64,000 bases of DNA from Dendrolimus kikuchii. Taxonomy: Eukaryota > Arthropoda > Insecta > Lepidoptera > Lasiocampidae. Positions 34,143-44,358 of the stretch are shown in pieces (positions within the stretch are counted from its first letter, which is position 1; every line of letters begins with the position of its first letter). The notes under the pieces were generated by a model. That model searched no databases, was not told the DNA's origin, and was given only the letters and a program-made list of their open reading frames with translations. The stretch covers positions 26,152,935 to 26,216,934 of the forward strand of contig CM034389.1 of NCBI GenBank assembly GCA_019925095.2. Direction: 5' to 3'. A program made the translations under genes and the position numbers.

Positions 34143-34215
34143 CAGCTCTTAGAACAAGCTCGATAGATGTGATACCACACTCTTACAGAATATCAGCGTG
34201 AAACGGTCCGGGTGT
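34143..34215 (+). repeat. Family F left-half fragment
   Basis: ACAGCTCTTAGAACAAGCTC, TGTGATACCACACTCTTACA and CAGCGTGAAAC match the first half of the copy at 20915. Confidence 0.6.
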
Positions 34216-34304
34216 CTGTTTGTAATGTCAAAATAACAGCTTTTTTACTAAATGCACATGAAAATATATACGGTACAGGTACAAATATGTACCAAACTTT
34301 CAAT

Positions 34305-34480
34305 TTTTAAAATTTTTGTCTGTTTGTCTGTTTCTTCCGGCTGATCTCTGAAACGGCTGGACTAATTTTGACAGAATAACATTGGCAGATAGCAGTTGTT
34401 TTAAGGAGTAACTTAGTTGCTTTTTTATAGGATTTCTCGAAAAAAATAATTCACGGAGGCGCAATCGAGTGCATAGCTAG
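34305..34480 (+). repeat. Degraded repeat related to 30160
   Basis: TTGTCTGTTTCTTCCGGCTG, CTGAAACGGCTGGACTAATT and an end GCATAGCTAG (CTAG-T). Non-coding. Confidence 0.5.
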
Positions 34481-34489
34481 TATTAAATA

Positions 34490-35040
34490 TTTTTGTTGTT
34501 AATAGTTGTATCCAGAATATTTGTGTACTTAAAGTTGCTAAATTAGTACCTAACGCACATACATTCCATTCTACTTCAAGAATTCTAAAACTTGAAAATA
34601 CATTTGACACTGAATAGATCCACAAACTTTGCAAAGCCATATCTAAACAAAAATAAAAGTAGTAATTCTACAATATGGACCTTAGATCGATTCGAATTAT
34701 AAAAAAAATCAGATTAATGGATACACGTTGTAAGGCAAATTATTAATCTAATATCAAGTTTCTATAATAATTTTCTTGTACAATATAATAACCCGTGTAA
34801 AAACATCCTTCTAGCAATGCGCATTAGGAAAATACCGATCAAAGTTAATTGAGATAATTTTAATAAAAAAACTATATTCGCCATGACTTGATGGATGTAT
34901 GACCACAGATAACCTTTGGTTATGATAAAAAATTATAATGAGGATTTTATATAAAAAAAAAATGTGATTCGTTAAGAGTTCTAGTTAGATTTTGATTCAC
35001 CAAGTTCTTAAACGATTTTATTAAGCTTTCTATGGTTTAT
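34490..35040. other. No gene seen
   Basis: AT-rich, unassigned. Confidence 0.4.
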
Positions 35041-35460
35041 TATATATGTTATAGTCAAAGGTCGATATGCAGTCTCTTCCCGGAATGACTGATTTATCCG
35101 AGGTTTGACCAAGGCCTTTCAACAAGACCCGAAATAAATTCCAATTTCGGCCTTTGACTAAAGTATTTTTAGTCAAACCTAGATGTACTTAACTTTTTAG
35201 TGAAACGTAGAATGTACAAATAATATGTTTCGGGCTTTGCCTAGTCGATCCTAGAAGCGACTAAGGCAGACTCGGTCAAACGTCGATTCGTACTGCACTT
35301 GTTACATGTTTAATGACTGTATAAATTAGTCTCTCCTAGGTTATACAAATATTAGTTAGTCAAACGTCAATTATTTGGACTTAAGACTTTATGTCAGACC
35401 TGAGGTTTGACTAGTCAAACCTAGGAGCGCCAGAGCTTCGATGTTTGACTATAACATATA
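35041..35460. mobile_element. 420-bp inverted-repeat element with TTTGAC array (MITE M2)
   Basis: The left end TATATGTTATAGTCAAAGGT and the right end (reverse complement TATATGTTATAGTCAAACAT) form a terminal inverted repeat of about 22 bp. Inside are nine copies of TTTGAC/GTCAAA: 35054, 35104, 35153, 35172, 35275, 35359, 35406, 35414 and 35443. About 0.2 would be expected by chance. The flanks are TA-rich, compatible with a TA target. There is no coding region, so it would depend on a transposase elsewhere. Confidence 0.75.
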
Positions 35461-35657
35461 CATACATTAATTACTACAAAGATTTTGAAAAAAATAATTT
35501 TCCTGTTTTGCCGCCCTTCAAGATATAGTAGAAAAGAATTATTGTTTGATTTTTAGTTACTCTGATTATGTTTGTTTACAGGCAAAGTGGTGGAAATTTC
35601 CCAACTAGTAATCTGCAACATTAAGGTAGTAGTCTGTCACAGATGCTGAAATGTAAT

Positions 35658-35927
35658 ATCAGTGCAGGAACGGAGAAAGAATACAATTTCCTGCGGCCGG
35701 GCGGCCTGTTGTAAGAGGCGACAAAACAACCCACAGCCAGGTGTTAAGGCATTTGCCCGACTGGATGGCTACCACTCCTAGTCTGAGGTATGTCGCCATA
35801 ACAACCAGGTTCCAGTCCAGCAGGGCATTTGTAGCACCTTTAGTGTTGCAAATGTCTATAGGCGATGGTAACCGCTTTCCATCAAATGCGCCGTCTGCTG
35901 AACTCATGCAATAAAAAAAAAAAAAAA
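35658..35927 (+). repeat. Family A retroposon with internal deletions
   Basis: ATCAGTGCAGGAACGGAG to CTCATGCAATAAAAA, with losses between CCATAACAACC and AGGTTCCAGTC and within the CTGCTCTC region. Confidence 0.87.
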
Positions 35928-35929
35928 TG

Positions 35930-36070
35930 TTTAATGACCGGTTCCTATATCTTACCGTTCGTTCATTTGAATTACTATCGCTTAAAATTTAATATAAGCT
36001 CCACCTTATGTCAATATTCAACCGATGGTAGGGAAGGGAATGAATAGTAAGTGATATAGTAACCATTCAT
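35930..36070. repeat. Foldback MITE M1
   Basis: GACCGGTTCCTATATCTTAC opens and AGTAAGTGATATAGTAACC closes, with TTAAAATTTAATATAAGCTC and TGTCAATATTCAACCGATGG in the arms. It abuts the poly(A) of the family A copy. Confidence 0.75.
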
Positions 36071-36184
36071 AAATGCGCATCACTTTTCCCGTGCGCTCTG
36101 TATGATTGCGCAGATCTATTTGATTAATTGACGTTAAAAACATGACGTCTTTACGGTGGAATGCTCAAGAATTACTGCGGACAC

Positions 36185-36400
36185 GGAAAGAAAGAAAGAA
36201 ATAAAATATTGATTTGCTAGAAAGCGACAATACAAGGATGTAGAAATAATTTATACATTTCTATGGTTAAATTTAATCATTTGTATGCCGCATTTCCTAC
36301 AAATGAGGTCGGCAAGTCAGCATAAAGCTGTGTTGGAATTTCCTCCAGCATAGCGCTGGTTTTCACTGCCAACCCCGCCTCATTGTTTAATATTTGACTC
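36185..36400 (-). repeat. Family I repeat
   Basis: (GAAA)n start, then CAAATGAGGTCGGCAAGTCA and CATAGCGCTGGTTTTCACTG. The more diverged of the three copies. Confidence 0.5.
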
Positions 36401-36521
36401 ATCGTGGATACTTAACTTAAATAATAACATATTTAGATAATACTTAACGATATACATACATAATTTATACTGATATTACTTATATAAAGAGGAAAGATTT
36501 GTATTTTTGTATCCGTTTTTT

Positions 36522-36840
36522 ATCCGTGCAGGAACGGAGAAAGAATACAATTTCCTGTGGCCCGGCGGCCTGTCGTAAGAGGCGACTAAACAACCCACAG
36601 CCAGGTGGTAGAGTATTTGCCCAACTGGATGGCGACCACCGCTGGTCTAGAGTTTGCTGCCATAACAACCTTGTGTTGTGTTCCGGCATTAGTGACCAGG
36701 TTCCAGTCTCCTTTAAGAGAGCAGCAGCGCATTTGTAGCACCTTTGTTGTTGAAAATGTCCATAGGCTATGGTAATCGCTTTCCATCTAGTGGGCCGTCT
36801 GCCTGTCTGCTGAACTACCGCAATAAAAAAAAAATAAAAA
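36522..36840 (+). repeat. Family A retroposon, full length
   Basis: ATCCGTGCAGGAACGGAG to CTACCGCAATAAAAAAAAA. No further flanks are resolved. Confidence 0.9.
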
Positions 36841-36855
36841 AAATGTTAGTAACGA

Positions 36856-37082
36856 ATAAACTCAAAAACTACTGGACCGATTTCAAAAATTCTTTCACCA
36901 TCCGTATGCTACATTATCCCTCATTAATATAAGCTATATAAAATAAGCGTATGGCGCCGATGTATAGTCGCCACGCACGGCGTATTTACGCCGCGTCAGG
37001 CGTCCGGGAGAGACCACGACAGTGCATTTTTATAATAAGCATTCATTGGCTGTTTACAGCGTAATATCGTACGCAGTGTTGG
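36856..37082. other. Degraded repeat and GC-rich hairpin
   Basis: CAAAAACTACTGGACCGATT resembles the degraded repeats at 5284/38436. CGGCGTA/TACGCCG forms a 7-bp stem with a 2-base loop near 36978-36993. Confidence 0.4.
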
Positions 37083-37493
37083 TTTTATTTTGTTATTGCA
37101 TGAGTTCAGCAGACAGGCAGACGGTCCACTTGATGGAAACCGGTTACCATCGCCTATGGACATTTGCAACACCAAAGGTGCTACAAATGCGCTGCTGCTC
37201 TCTCAAGGGCGACTGGAACCTGGTCACTAATGCCGGAACACAAATCAAGGTTGTTATGGCGGCATATTTTAGACCAGGGGTGGTAGCCATCCAGTCGTCT
37301 CTTACGACAGGCCGTCCGGCCGCAGGAAATTACATACATACATAACTTCACGCCAGTTCCCTTGCGGGGTAGGCACGACCAACAGAGCGCCATTGAGGCT
37401 TATTCTTACACACCTCACTTGCTTCTTTGACATTCATAACTCTTGTCATGCACGCTCGTCTGTTCTTCAATTTCCGCAGGAAATTGTATTCTT
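37083..37493 (-). repeat. Family A retroposon interrupted by RTE-1
   Basis: The copy runs 37083-37331 and resumes at 37474. CCGCAGGAAATT is present at 37320-37331 and again at 37474-37485, the TSD of the RTE-1 insertion. It also lacks the TCGGGCAAATGCC..CTGTGGG block. Confidence 0.9.
37332..37473 (-). pseudogene. RTE-1 LINE 3' fragment inside family A
   Basis: A 142-bp insertion: the (ATGT)n tail (as TACATACATACATA) at the left, then the last ~40 codons (MTRVMNVKEASEVC-type to the C-terminus). It is bounded by a perfect 12-bp TSD, CCGCAGGAAATT. Confidence 0.92.
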
Positions 37494-37624
37494 AATTGTA
37501 ATATTGTTTGTTTGTAACAAACCACGGCTTTATACGAGCTAATACGTTGCTACCTGTAGGTATTTATGCGTTATTTTGGGCATTTTCACATGATTTATTT
37601 ATGCTTTTTAGAAGAGTTTCTAAT

Positions 37625-37705
37625 TACGGTCTTATTCATATTGAGATAGAGTAAGTTTGTAGGCTTCTTTAAGATTTTTACAGAAGTGCACAAGCTTTTA
37701 AGCCA
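37625..37705. repeat. Hairpin element N, degraded
   Basis: CGGTCTTATTCATATTGAGA, GAGTAAGTTTG and GGCTTCTTTAAG match the leader and first arm of the elements at 25400 and 62905. The second arm (ACAGAAGTGCACAAGC) is diverged and joins the RTE-2 fragment. Confidence 0.5.
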
Positions 37706-38180
37706 GCGCCTACCGGCGACCTTGCATAGGTCGTCGGTCAATCGGGCTGGAGGGCGTCCGACACTACGTTCACCGAGACGCGGTCTCCACTCCAGGACTC
37801 GTCTGCTCCATCGGCCATCGGTCCTGCGGCAGACGTGACCGGCCCACTGCCACTTCAACTTGCTAATTTTGCGAGCTATGTCGGTTACCTTGGTTCTCTT
37901 ACGGATATCCTCATTTCTAATTTTATCCATAAGAGAAACACCCAACATAGCTCGCTCCATAGCCCGTTGAGCGACTTGGAACTTGTGCCCCGTAGGTCAG
38001 GACGGGGAGGACGCGCTGCTCGAAGACTTTTGTCTTCAAGCATTGCGGAATGGTCGACGAGAAGACTTGGCGAAGTTTACCGAATGCTGCCCAGCCCAAC
38101 TGATTCCTCCTATTGGCTTCCCCCTCGAAGTTGTGCCTGCCGACCTGTATGTTCTGTCCAAGGTAGACATATAGCACAAG
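37706..38180 (-). pseudogene. RTE-2 LINE, C-terminal fragment, frameshifted
   Basis: The minus strand reads YLGQNIQVGRHNFEGEANRR, LGWAAFGKLRQVFSSTIPQC and FEQRVLPVLTYGA. Then, after a frame change, it reads RAMERAMLGVSLMDKIRNED, KLKWQWAGHVCRRTDGRWS, RSVGRPPARLTDDL and KVAGRRWL. Compared with the copy at 57886, 32 bp are missing just after LTYGA, shifting the frame. The 3' end beyond RRWL is absent. These motifs are typical of the RTE post-RT domain. Catalytic regions are missing, so the element is inactive. Confidence 0.88.
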
Positions 38181-38435
38181 CTTATTGTAACTCAATATGA
38201 ATAAAATCGTTTAACTTTTAAATTACATTTATTTTTAACCTTAATGTGTTTAATTTGCCACAAAACCGCAGAGCAATTGTCATAACTTCAACATCTGTGC
38301 AAACAAGTCTAAATGGAAAATGTTAGAAGCATTTAGATTTTGCAATAAACATTAGTGAATTAATATTAAAACGTTAAACGCATATATGATACACTTTTCT
38401 CGGGAACCTAATTAAATTTCCACTAATATTTGACT

Positions 38436-38690
38436 AGCTTCTGCCCGCGACTTCGCCGGCGTGGAATAGTTAAAAAAAGTAAGTTAAAAAAACCCCCGAT
38501 TTTGAAACATTATTCACTGGTGCTCCGCTCCTATTAGTCTTAGCGTGATGATATATAGCCTATGGCCTTCTTCGATAAATGGGCTATCTAACAATGAAAG
38601 AAGTTTTCAAATCGGACCAGTAGTTCCTGAGATTAGCGCGTTCAAGCAAACAAACTCTTCAGCTTTATATACTAGTATAAGAGTATAAGA
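38436..38690 (-). repeat. Degraded 'CTAGCTTCTGCCCGCGACTTCG' repeat
   Basis: ACTAGCTTCTGCCCGCGACT at the left and CAAACAAACTCTTCAGCTTT at the right mirror 5284-5522 in the opposite orientation. Confidence 0.6.
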
Positions 38691-38699
38691 TAATACCAC

Positions 38700-39120
38700 G
38701 GATACAGAGGTTCTTGCTTAAAACTTTCTTCACATTTCATGTTTTGTTTCAATGCTACGTATAAAGAAAAATACAGATTCCAGTGTTATGTACACTTCTC
38801 GTAGACTTCTATGACAAAAAAGATCTAATCAATTATTTCCAGTCTCTATAGTAATCATGTATAAAATATGAGGAAAACAGATAAATGTAAAAATGAAGAC
38901 TGGTTATCTGTATTAATTTTGATGTGACTGAAGGATTTGGACTAGAATACTTGGACGTTTACATAGCTACTGTGAGAATGAGTTATGTTTAAGGTTTTTT
39001 TTATTTATTCTGTCAATGAGAGTAATGTTGAAGAGTTTTATTTAGCCTATCGCCAAATTGTTCATTTTAATTATTAAATTTTTGTCTATGGTTATTATTT
39101 ACCCTATGGGAGCCTAATTT
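38700..39120. other. No gene seen
   Basis: AT-rich, unassigned. Confidence 0.4.
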
Positions 39121-39124
39121 AATT

Positions 39125-39355
39125 TACCACCGCTTCGCAACATGTTGTGACTTGGAGAGAAAAAGCGGCGCAAGAATCTCTTCAGTAGCATGCCTATCTA
39201 TAATATTTTTTATTATATTAAAATTAAAATGGGTGGGATGTAAAATAAAATCTTTATCATCCGTGATCACGGCTACTGAAAAGTGGCCGAAACGGCTGAA
39301 TAAAATTCAAACAAAATACAGCGTTAAAACCGTTAAAATATAGTTTTATTGTGTG
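39125..39355 (-). repeat. Core repeat joined to a GATCACGGCTACTG repeat
   Basis: Left part: ACCGCTTCGCAACATGTTGT and AGAAAAAGCGGCGCAAGAA, the shared core in minus orientation. Right part (39255-39355): GTGATCACGGCTACTGAAAA, GGCCGAAACGGCTGAATAAA and AAAATATAGTTTTA, also at 41375-41475. Confidence 0.55.
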
Positions 39356-39359
39356 CGAA

Positions 39360-40265
39360 AACTTAAGTAAATACTATGTAAACTAGTATAGTTATATTTT
39401 TCATAACACGGATTGAAATCGGGATAAAACATAATGTACTGTTCATTTTTGAACTGAAACTTCTTTAGAATCGTTGTGATTTGAGACTCGATGAAACGAA
39501 AAAGCGACACTAAAAAGAAATAATCACATAAATGTATAGGACTAAGCTTGCGAGAGATTGAGGTAGAATACATTATATTTAATAATTTAAACACTATGCT
39601 CATACAGACTTTCGCTAATACTTCCAATTTCATATTTTAGAGTTTAAATATATTATAACGATATAATATATAAAATACGACGTCATGAAATTTAGAATCC
39701 CTCCCACCCCTTGTCACATTTTGTTTTACTTCTACTGCGTGCGAGCTGCACACACACATATTTTTCTTTCTAGTCTATGTTCATATTGTTTCGATAATCA
39801 TGTACCAAGAAGTAAAAATATTACATATAGGAAGCAAAATTAGCAAGCAACCTATATTTTCAAAATTAAGCCTTCCCATCGATGGGACTTTGTTCCTATT
39901 GTTTCAATAGAAACACGTTAATATAATAATATTAGTGTAAATGAAATATGTCTGCTTTCATAAAAGAAGTATGTATTTATCTATATTGAACATATTAGGT
40001 ACGTCTAAGACAATTTCTCTCATCATTTACTGATGTTTCATAGATTCGATATGTGTTTGCTTTTCAAATAAATCATGACATGGTCGAATTAATTTCAACA
40101 ATTTTTCTCGACCGTCATACTTTGCGTTAAAAATAATTTTACTTGCCACAACAACTTATTTTTGAATTCCGTTCCACTACAATGTTGAAACAATAAAAAT
40201 CCGTTTAAAATTACACTATGAATAAACCTTTTTCACAATAATCGTCACATCACTATTCCCGCTAC
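39360..40265. other. No gene; one shared motif
   Basis: CGTCATGAAATTTAGAATCC and CTCCCACCCCTTGTCACA at 39680-39725 recur at 58563-58605, so they belong to a repeat. The remainder is AT-rich. Confidence 0.4.
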
Positions 40266-40269
40266 AATC

Positions 40270-40585
40270 GAGTTTGACAGCTGTCAGATTTTCTTTTTCT
40301 AAAAAGAAGGTTAGAAGAGAAAATGTACGAAAGATACACTATTTCGCGTTGTTGCCGCGCGTATCGCGAAATATTCGGAGCGCACCGACGAATGTGAGCG
40401 TCGCGGCCGTCGCGTGCTGAAGCAACTGAGATAATACGTCAAAATGCGTGCGAGTAACTAACTCATAGTAGAAATTGGACGAGTGTCACACACGGCCAGT
40501 TAACTTGCGGATTAAAATTAACAGGTGGTTTTGTTGGCGGATACGTAAGAAGCAGTGATTTGTTAATCAGTAAGGTTTGAGTTTT
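40270..40585 (+). promoter_or_regulatory. CpG-rich unique stretch: candidate promoter / 5' UTR exon
   Basis: This is the only CpG-dense stretch in the window that matches no other part of it. Examples are TTCGCGTTGTTGCCGCGCGT, ATCGCGAAATATTCGGAGCG and GTCGCGGCCGTCGCG. There is an Inr-like TCAGATT near 40285. Possible splice donors follow: CAG/GTGGTT near 40526, GTAAGA near 40545 and GTAAGG near 40570. No ATG opens a useful frame. It fits an untranslated first exon on the plus strand with a long intron to the right, but that is inference only. Strand and limits are uncertain. Confidence 0.3.
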
Positions 40586-40725
40586 TTTAATCGTGTCTTG
40601 TACGGAGAATAAATTATATAGCACGAGTCCTTCGGCCTTTCTTAACCTAAATCTTTACTAATCTCTTTATGTTCCTGCATGGTTATTGCATTCAACACTC
40701 AATTAAATTACAAGGTCAAGATCTA

Positions 40726-40790
40726 ATATGCCACTTAGGCAATTTTCGGGCCTAATGTTCATATTGTTGCAATTATTACCATGTTCAGGC
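40726..40790 (+). repeat. Family C SINE fragment
   Basis: GCCACTTAGGCAATTTTCGG and ATGTTCATATTGTTGCAATT match the centre of the SINE at 60442. Confidence 0.65.
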
Positions 40791-40808
40791 GATGTAGGAA
40801 ATCAGCTA

Positions 40809-41071
40809 GGCTACGTTCCATTAGGGACTCACAACGACCACGTCCACGACCACGATTTGTCCCGTTCCCACTTGCTTGCCAGCGTTACAATCGTAAGCCC
40901 AAGTGGAACGGCTATTCGACCCGCCTATTGACATGGGTCATTGTGAGCGTTGTGTGATAGAAAATGATGACGTCATTAGTAACGTTTTCGCCACGACCAC
41001 AACGACCATGGTCGCCTTGTGGAACGGCTTACTGAGTATTTTGGGCGTTGTGAGCTACAAATGGAACGCCC
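40809..41071. mobile_element. CGTTCC-ended MITE M4 (263 bp)
   Basis: GGCTACGTTCCATTAGGGAC at the left faces GGGCGTTCCATTTGTAGCTC (minus strand of the right end). Both continue with CACAACG, a ~28-bp imperfect terminal inverted repeat. A longer relative lies at 43460. Both carry GATGACGTCATTAGTAACG-type sequence. No coding region. Confidence 0.7.
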
Positions 41072-41079
41072 TGTTTGTC

Positions 41080-41370
41080 TATTGAAGATAAACTTAGTGG
41101 GTATATCGTCAGTTCTCCTAAAATTGGGTTGTTTATGTCGGGTTATATTATTATATCTCCCTCTGAGACAAATAATTTATTAGATCTTTTATAGACTAAA
41201 AGAAGTAAAAGATTAAATATGTATCTGATGGCAAATGATTACTACAACATAAATACGGGTATATAATTGACAAGCTGCTATGCTATGATGAAATAGAAAA
41301 AAGCAATATATTGGGATAGTATTTTCTTAAAATTTGGCGACTAGTGCACATAATTAAAACTACTCTTTAA
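41080..41370. other. No gene seen
   Basis: AT-rich, unassigned. Confidence 0.4.
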
Positions 41371-41374
41371 CGTC

Positions 41375-41475
41375 TTTCGTGATCACGGCTACTGAAAAAT
41401 GGCCGAAACGTCGAAATAAAAATGAAATAAATAACATTCTACGTTTAGAACGTTAAAATGTAGTTTTAATTAATT
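41375..41475 (+). repeat. GATCACGGCTACTG repeat
   Basis: CGTGATCACGGCTACTGAAA, TGGCCGAAACGTCGAAATAA and TAAAATGTAGTTTTAATTAA align with 39255-39355. Confidence 0.6.
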
Positions 41476-41479
41476 TAAT

Positions 41480-42450
41480 TCGATCACGGAATTAATAATA
41501 ATAAAAATAATACGGACATGTTTTTGATGAGCATAGTGATCTAATTATAAGATTAATGACGTAATGAGATGCTATGTTATGGCGTTATGTCAATAGTTAT
41601 TAACAACTTTCTCTCATATGCTATTAGTATGAAGGTCACTAGCCGTGGTTACAAGCGTAATAATTAACATAAATTACTTAATTTCAGTATAATAACGAAA
41701 CATAAAATAATATAACATGTTTAGCTTTGTGCTCTTTTTGCTGTGATTTTAATTGTAATTATGGAAATAAAACTCACATTCACAACATCAATCATTTAGA
41801 ATTATGCATAAACCGACTCAATTTAAATTGTATAAATTGGGCAAGTTAGTGGCGATTAGTACAAATAGAGTTCTGCAGAGGTGACAAATATCTCATTTTT
41901 TCGTTATTTAAACTAGGGTTCCATAAGAAAGCATTTAAGTAAAAATATCCCATATCTCAAACTCTCAATGGTATTTTATTGATAATCAAACAAGCTCCGG
42001 TGAAAAGTCACCCCTTGACTTTTATTTGAGTTTTATGACTGGTTTGAATAGTTCCTTAGTAGACATGAAGTCATTTTTTGAATAGTTACTTTTCACACAA
42101 ACTTGTAAAGTATCGACAATAGCCCGGGAGCAGACTAAGCGAGTTCTTGTCCATGGACCATACTGAGTATTCAAATAAGGTAGTTACGTCATTGACTTCA
42201 GGACCGAAGACCAATGAGGCAAACAACAACAAATTCAGAGTTCAGAGAAGACGTTTCAGTAAACGTAGCGGAGGACGCTTTGCAGTCTAGTGTACTAAAC
42301 GGTTTTACGTATATTGTTATCCCTTCCCGAATTCCGATCTGCTGTATAGAAAAACAGCTATATATATCGGAATATATGGCATCAACTTTGGAACCTGGCT
42401 ATCGACCCCACGTGACCTCATTCGCCGGGATTAGGGTGATGTAAGAGGTC
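41480..42450. other. No recognised gene
   Basis: A 76-codon plus frame at 42214 (MRQTTTNSEFREDVSV..) has balanced composition but no domain I know. The stretch from about 42120 on is GC-richer and could be part of an old retroelement. Confidence 0.35.
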
Positions 42451-42640
42451 GCGATTTATGCCCCTAACGCCACAGATAGGCCACCAGACGCCAATGATGG
42501 CCAACCGAAGCCCGGGAAGGCCATCGGAAGCCAAGACTGGCCAACATACGCCGCTGACGTAGCCCACGCAAAGCCGTGAAGGCCACCGAAAGCCGCGGAT
42601 TGGCCCGCGCGAGCCGCCGACACTACGGCGGCTCCCCTAC
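42450..42640. repeat. GGCC/GCC-periodic, minisatellite-like stretch
   Basis: GCC or GGCCA recurs about every 12 bases (for example GATAGGCCACCAGACGCCAA, GATGGCCAACCGAAGCC, AAGGCCATCGGAAGCCAAGA). The units are too diverged for a strict tandem array. Confidence 0.5.
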
Positions 42641-42744
42641 ACAGATACCGGAGGGTAGTTGCCCTGCGAGCTGCAGCCGGGGTAAAGAGCCTCAGCTCAA
42701 AGCCCCCTCACCAACACGTCGATACATCACAATCGACGAGTTGA

Positions 42745-42805
42745 AGAAAAGCGATCGATCAACTTTGGGAAGCTTACGTCCAGCAGTAGACTACGAATGT
42801 GTCAC
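42745..42805 (+). pseudogene. Probable RTE-2 C-terminal scrap
   Basis: TTGGGAAGCTTACGTCCAGC followed by AGTAGACTACGAATG corresponds to the L-G-E-A-Y-V-Q-Q-W-T end of RTE-2 at about 58270, with Trp replaced by a stop in that frame. Confidence 0.45.
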
Positions 42806-42849
42806 AGTTTTCAAGAACGAGACGTTTTTGCGCGCCTTAAGAATTTAAA

Positions 42850-43259
42850 AAGAAGTTTCAGCTGTGATCTTCGTACAGCGCTACAATAAGAGTCGTTTTT
42901 AAGTATTATAAAATTCCGTTGAAACCGGCAGTACGTTGCTAAAAATGTTTATGCCATTAGTCTATTTGCTGTATTCCAGATATAAAAAATAATACATAAT
43001 TAGATAACTTCTGAACTGTGACACCAAGAAAGTGATAGTTTCCGTGCCAATTAATGAAGTCCAAAGTTCCTTAAATCTTCTATCTGTTACTTTATAAGAT
43101 AAAGTCAACATTATGGCTAATAATAGCCAAAATGCCGTCATTTCACACGTCATCTCTCTATTGTTATATACAAGATAAAGGACAAACAAGTCTGAAAACT
43201 TGAATAGTTATATTTTACAACGTCGATAAAAATAATTTTTGAGTAATTTATGTTTTGTT
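42850..43259. other. No gene seen
   Basis: AT-rich, unassigned. Confidence 0.4.
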
Positions 43260-43452
43260 TTATAATAACAGCCCAAAATATCCCACTACTGGGCTCGGGC
43301 CTCCCAATATAAGGGAACGGACAGGTACCACTCACGCTTTTCTAAGGCGGCTTAGTAGCTTTGACACATCGGTTATCTCGATGCAGGTTTCATCACAATA
43401 TTTCCCTCACCGTTTTTAGCACGTGGTAATTGTAATAACATGCACATTAGGT
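43260..43452 (-). repeat. Family C SINE, 5'-truncated
   Basis: The minus strand reads TGTGCATGTTATTACAATTA, CCACGTGCTA, GAGATAACCGATGTG and GGGATATTTTGGGCTGTTAT. The tRNA-like head is missing. Confidence 0.75.
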
Positions 43453-43459
43453 TCCACTA

Positions 43460-43842
43460 GGGCTACGTTCCACATGAGGCTCGCAACGACCACGTTCACG
43501 ACCACGATTTTTCCCGTTCCACATGCTTGCGGAGGTTACAATCTTAAACTCTAGTGGAACGAATTATAGTGCGTTGATGTCATTAACGACGAAATACACA
43601 AATATCATTGGTTGATTTGAAAATCGCGCCTTTTTCAATATCAATCGATAGAGAGAATTAATGCTTTGTGGTCAACGCCCACTTCGACCTAGCTCTAGAC
43701 ATAGGAACGCTGTGTGATCAAAAATAATGACGTCATTAGTGATGTTTTTGCCACGACCACAACGACCGTGGTCGGTATGTGGAACGGCTAACGGAGCATT
43801 TTAGACGTTGTGACCTACTAGACTTTACTACAGGAACGCGCC
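43460..43842. mobile_element. CGTTCC-ended MITE M4, longer copy (383 bp)
   Basis: GGGCTACGTTCCACATGAGG at the left and GGCGCGTTCCTGTAGTAAAG (minus strand) at the right. It is ~120 bp longer in the middle than the copy at 40809, which therefore looks like a deletion derivative. TAG flanks both ends, but the TSD is not secure. Confidence 0.65.
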
Positions 43843-44345
43843 TTTAGATGAATGGTCATTTTTAATGTCAATGTCAGATTGACAGTTGTACAGAAGTGAC
43901 AGATTCAAATTCAACAGAAGTGACAAATTAAATTTAAACGTCGTTTTGGCCGAATCAGCGCCAGTAGCGTTGAAGCCAAACCGCCAGAAACGAACAATTA
44001 AATTTTATCGATACAGTAAAAAAAAATTAAGAGGCGATCACATACACAAAGCGTTTGATACTAAGGTTAAGAATCTAATCATGATTTTCATTAATCGAAA
44101 TTATATTGTTCAATCGCCCCGAGATTTTCACATTTCCGTTTTCGTGCGGATTTGTGATGTTATTTTTAATTGCGCATCATCTGTGGCCGGCCTTCCGATT
44201 TCAAATAAAATTTAATTTCTTTTTCTGACATTGTATCATAAAATGTCGAGCTTGGTATAGACGAACATTGTAAGCGACATAAAACATATGTAAAAATTTA
44301 CAGGAGAGCTACTTTATAAATTATTTTTTTATACGTTACTCACAG
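43843..44345. other. No recognised gene
   Basis: A 109-codon plus frame (43886-44215) has a lysine-rich middle (RQKRTIKFYRYSKKKLRG) and no identifiable domain. It may be chance. A search against proteins would settle it. Confidence 0.35.
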
Positions 44346-44358
44346 TCCCTGATTTTAA

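Noticed and set aside
43886..44215. 109-codon plus frame as a gene
   Set aside because: Lysine-rich but featureless. No splice or promoter evidence, and it adjoins a MITE.
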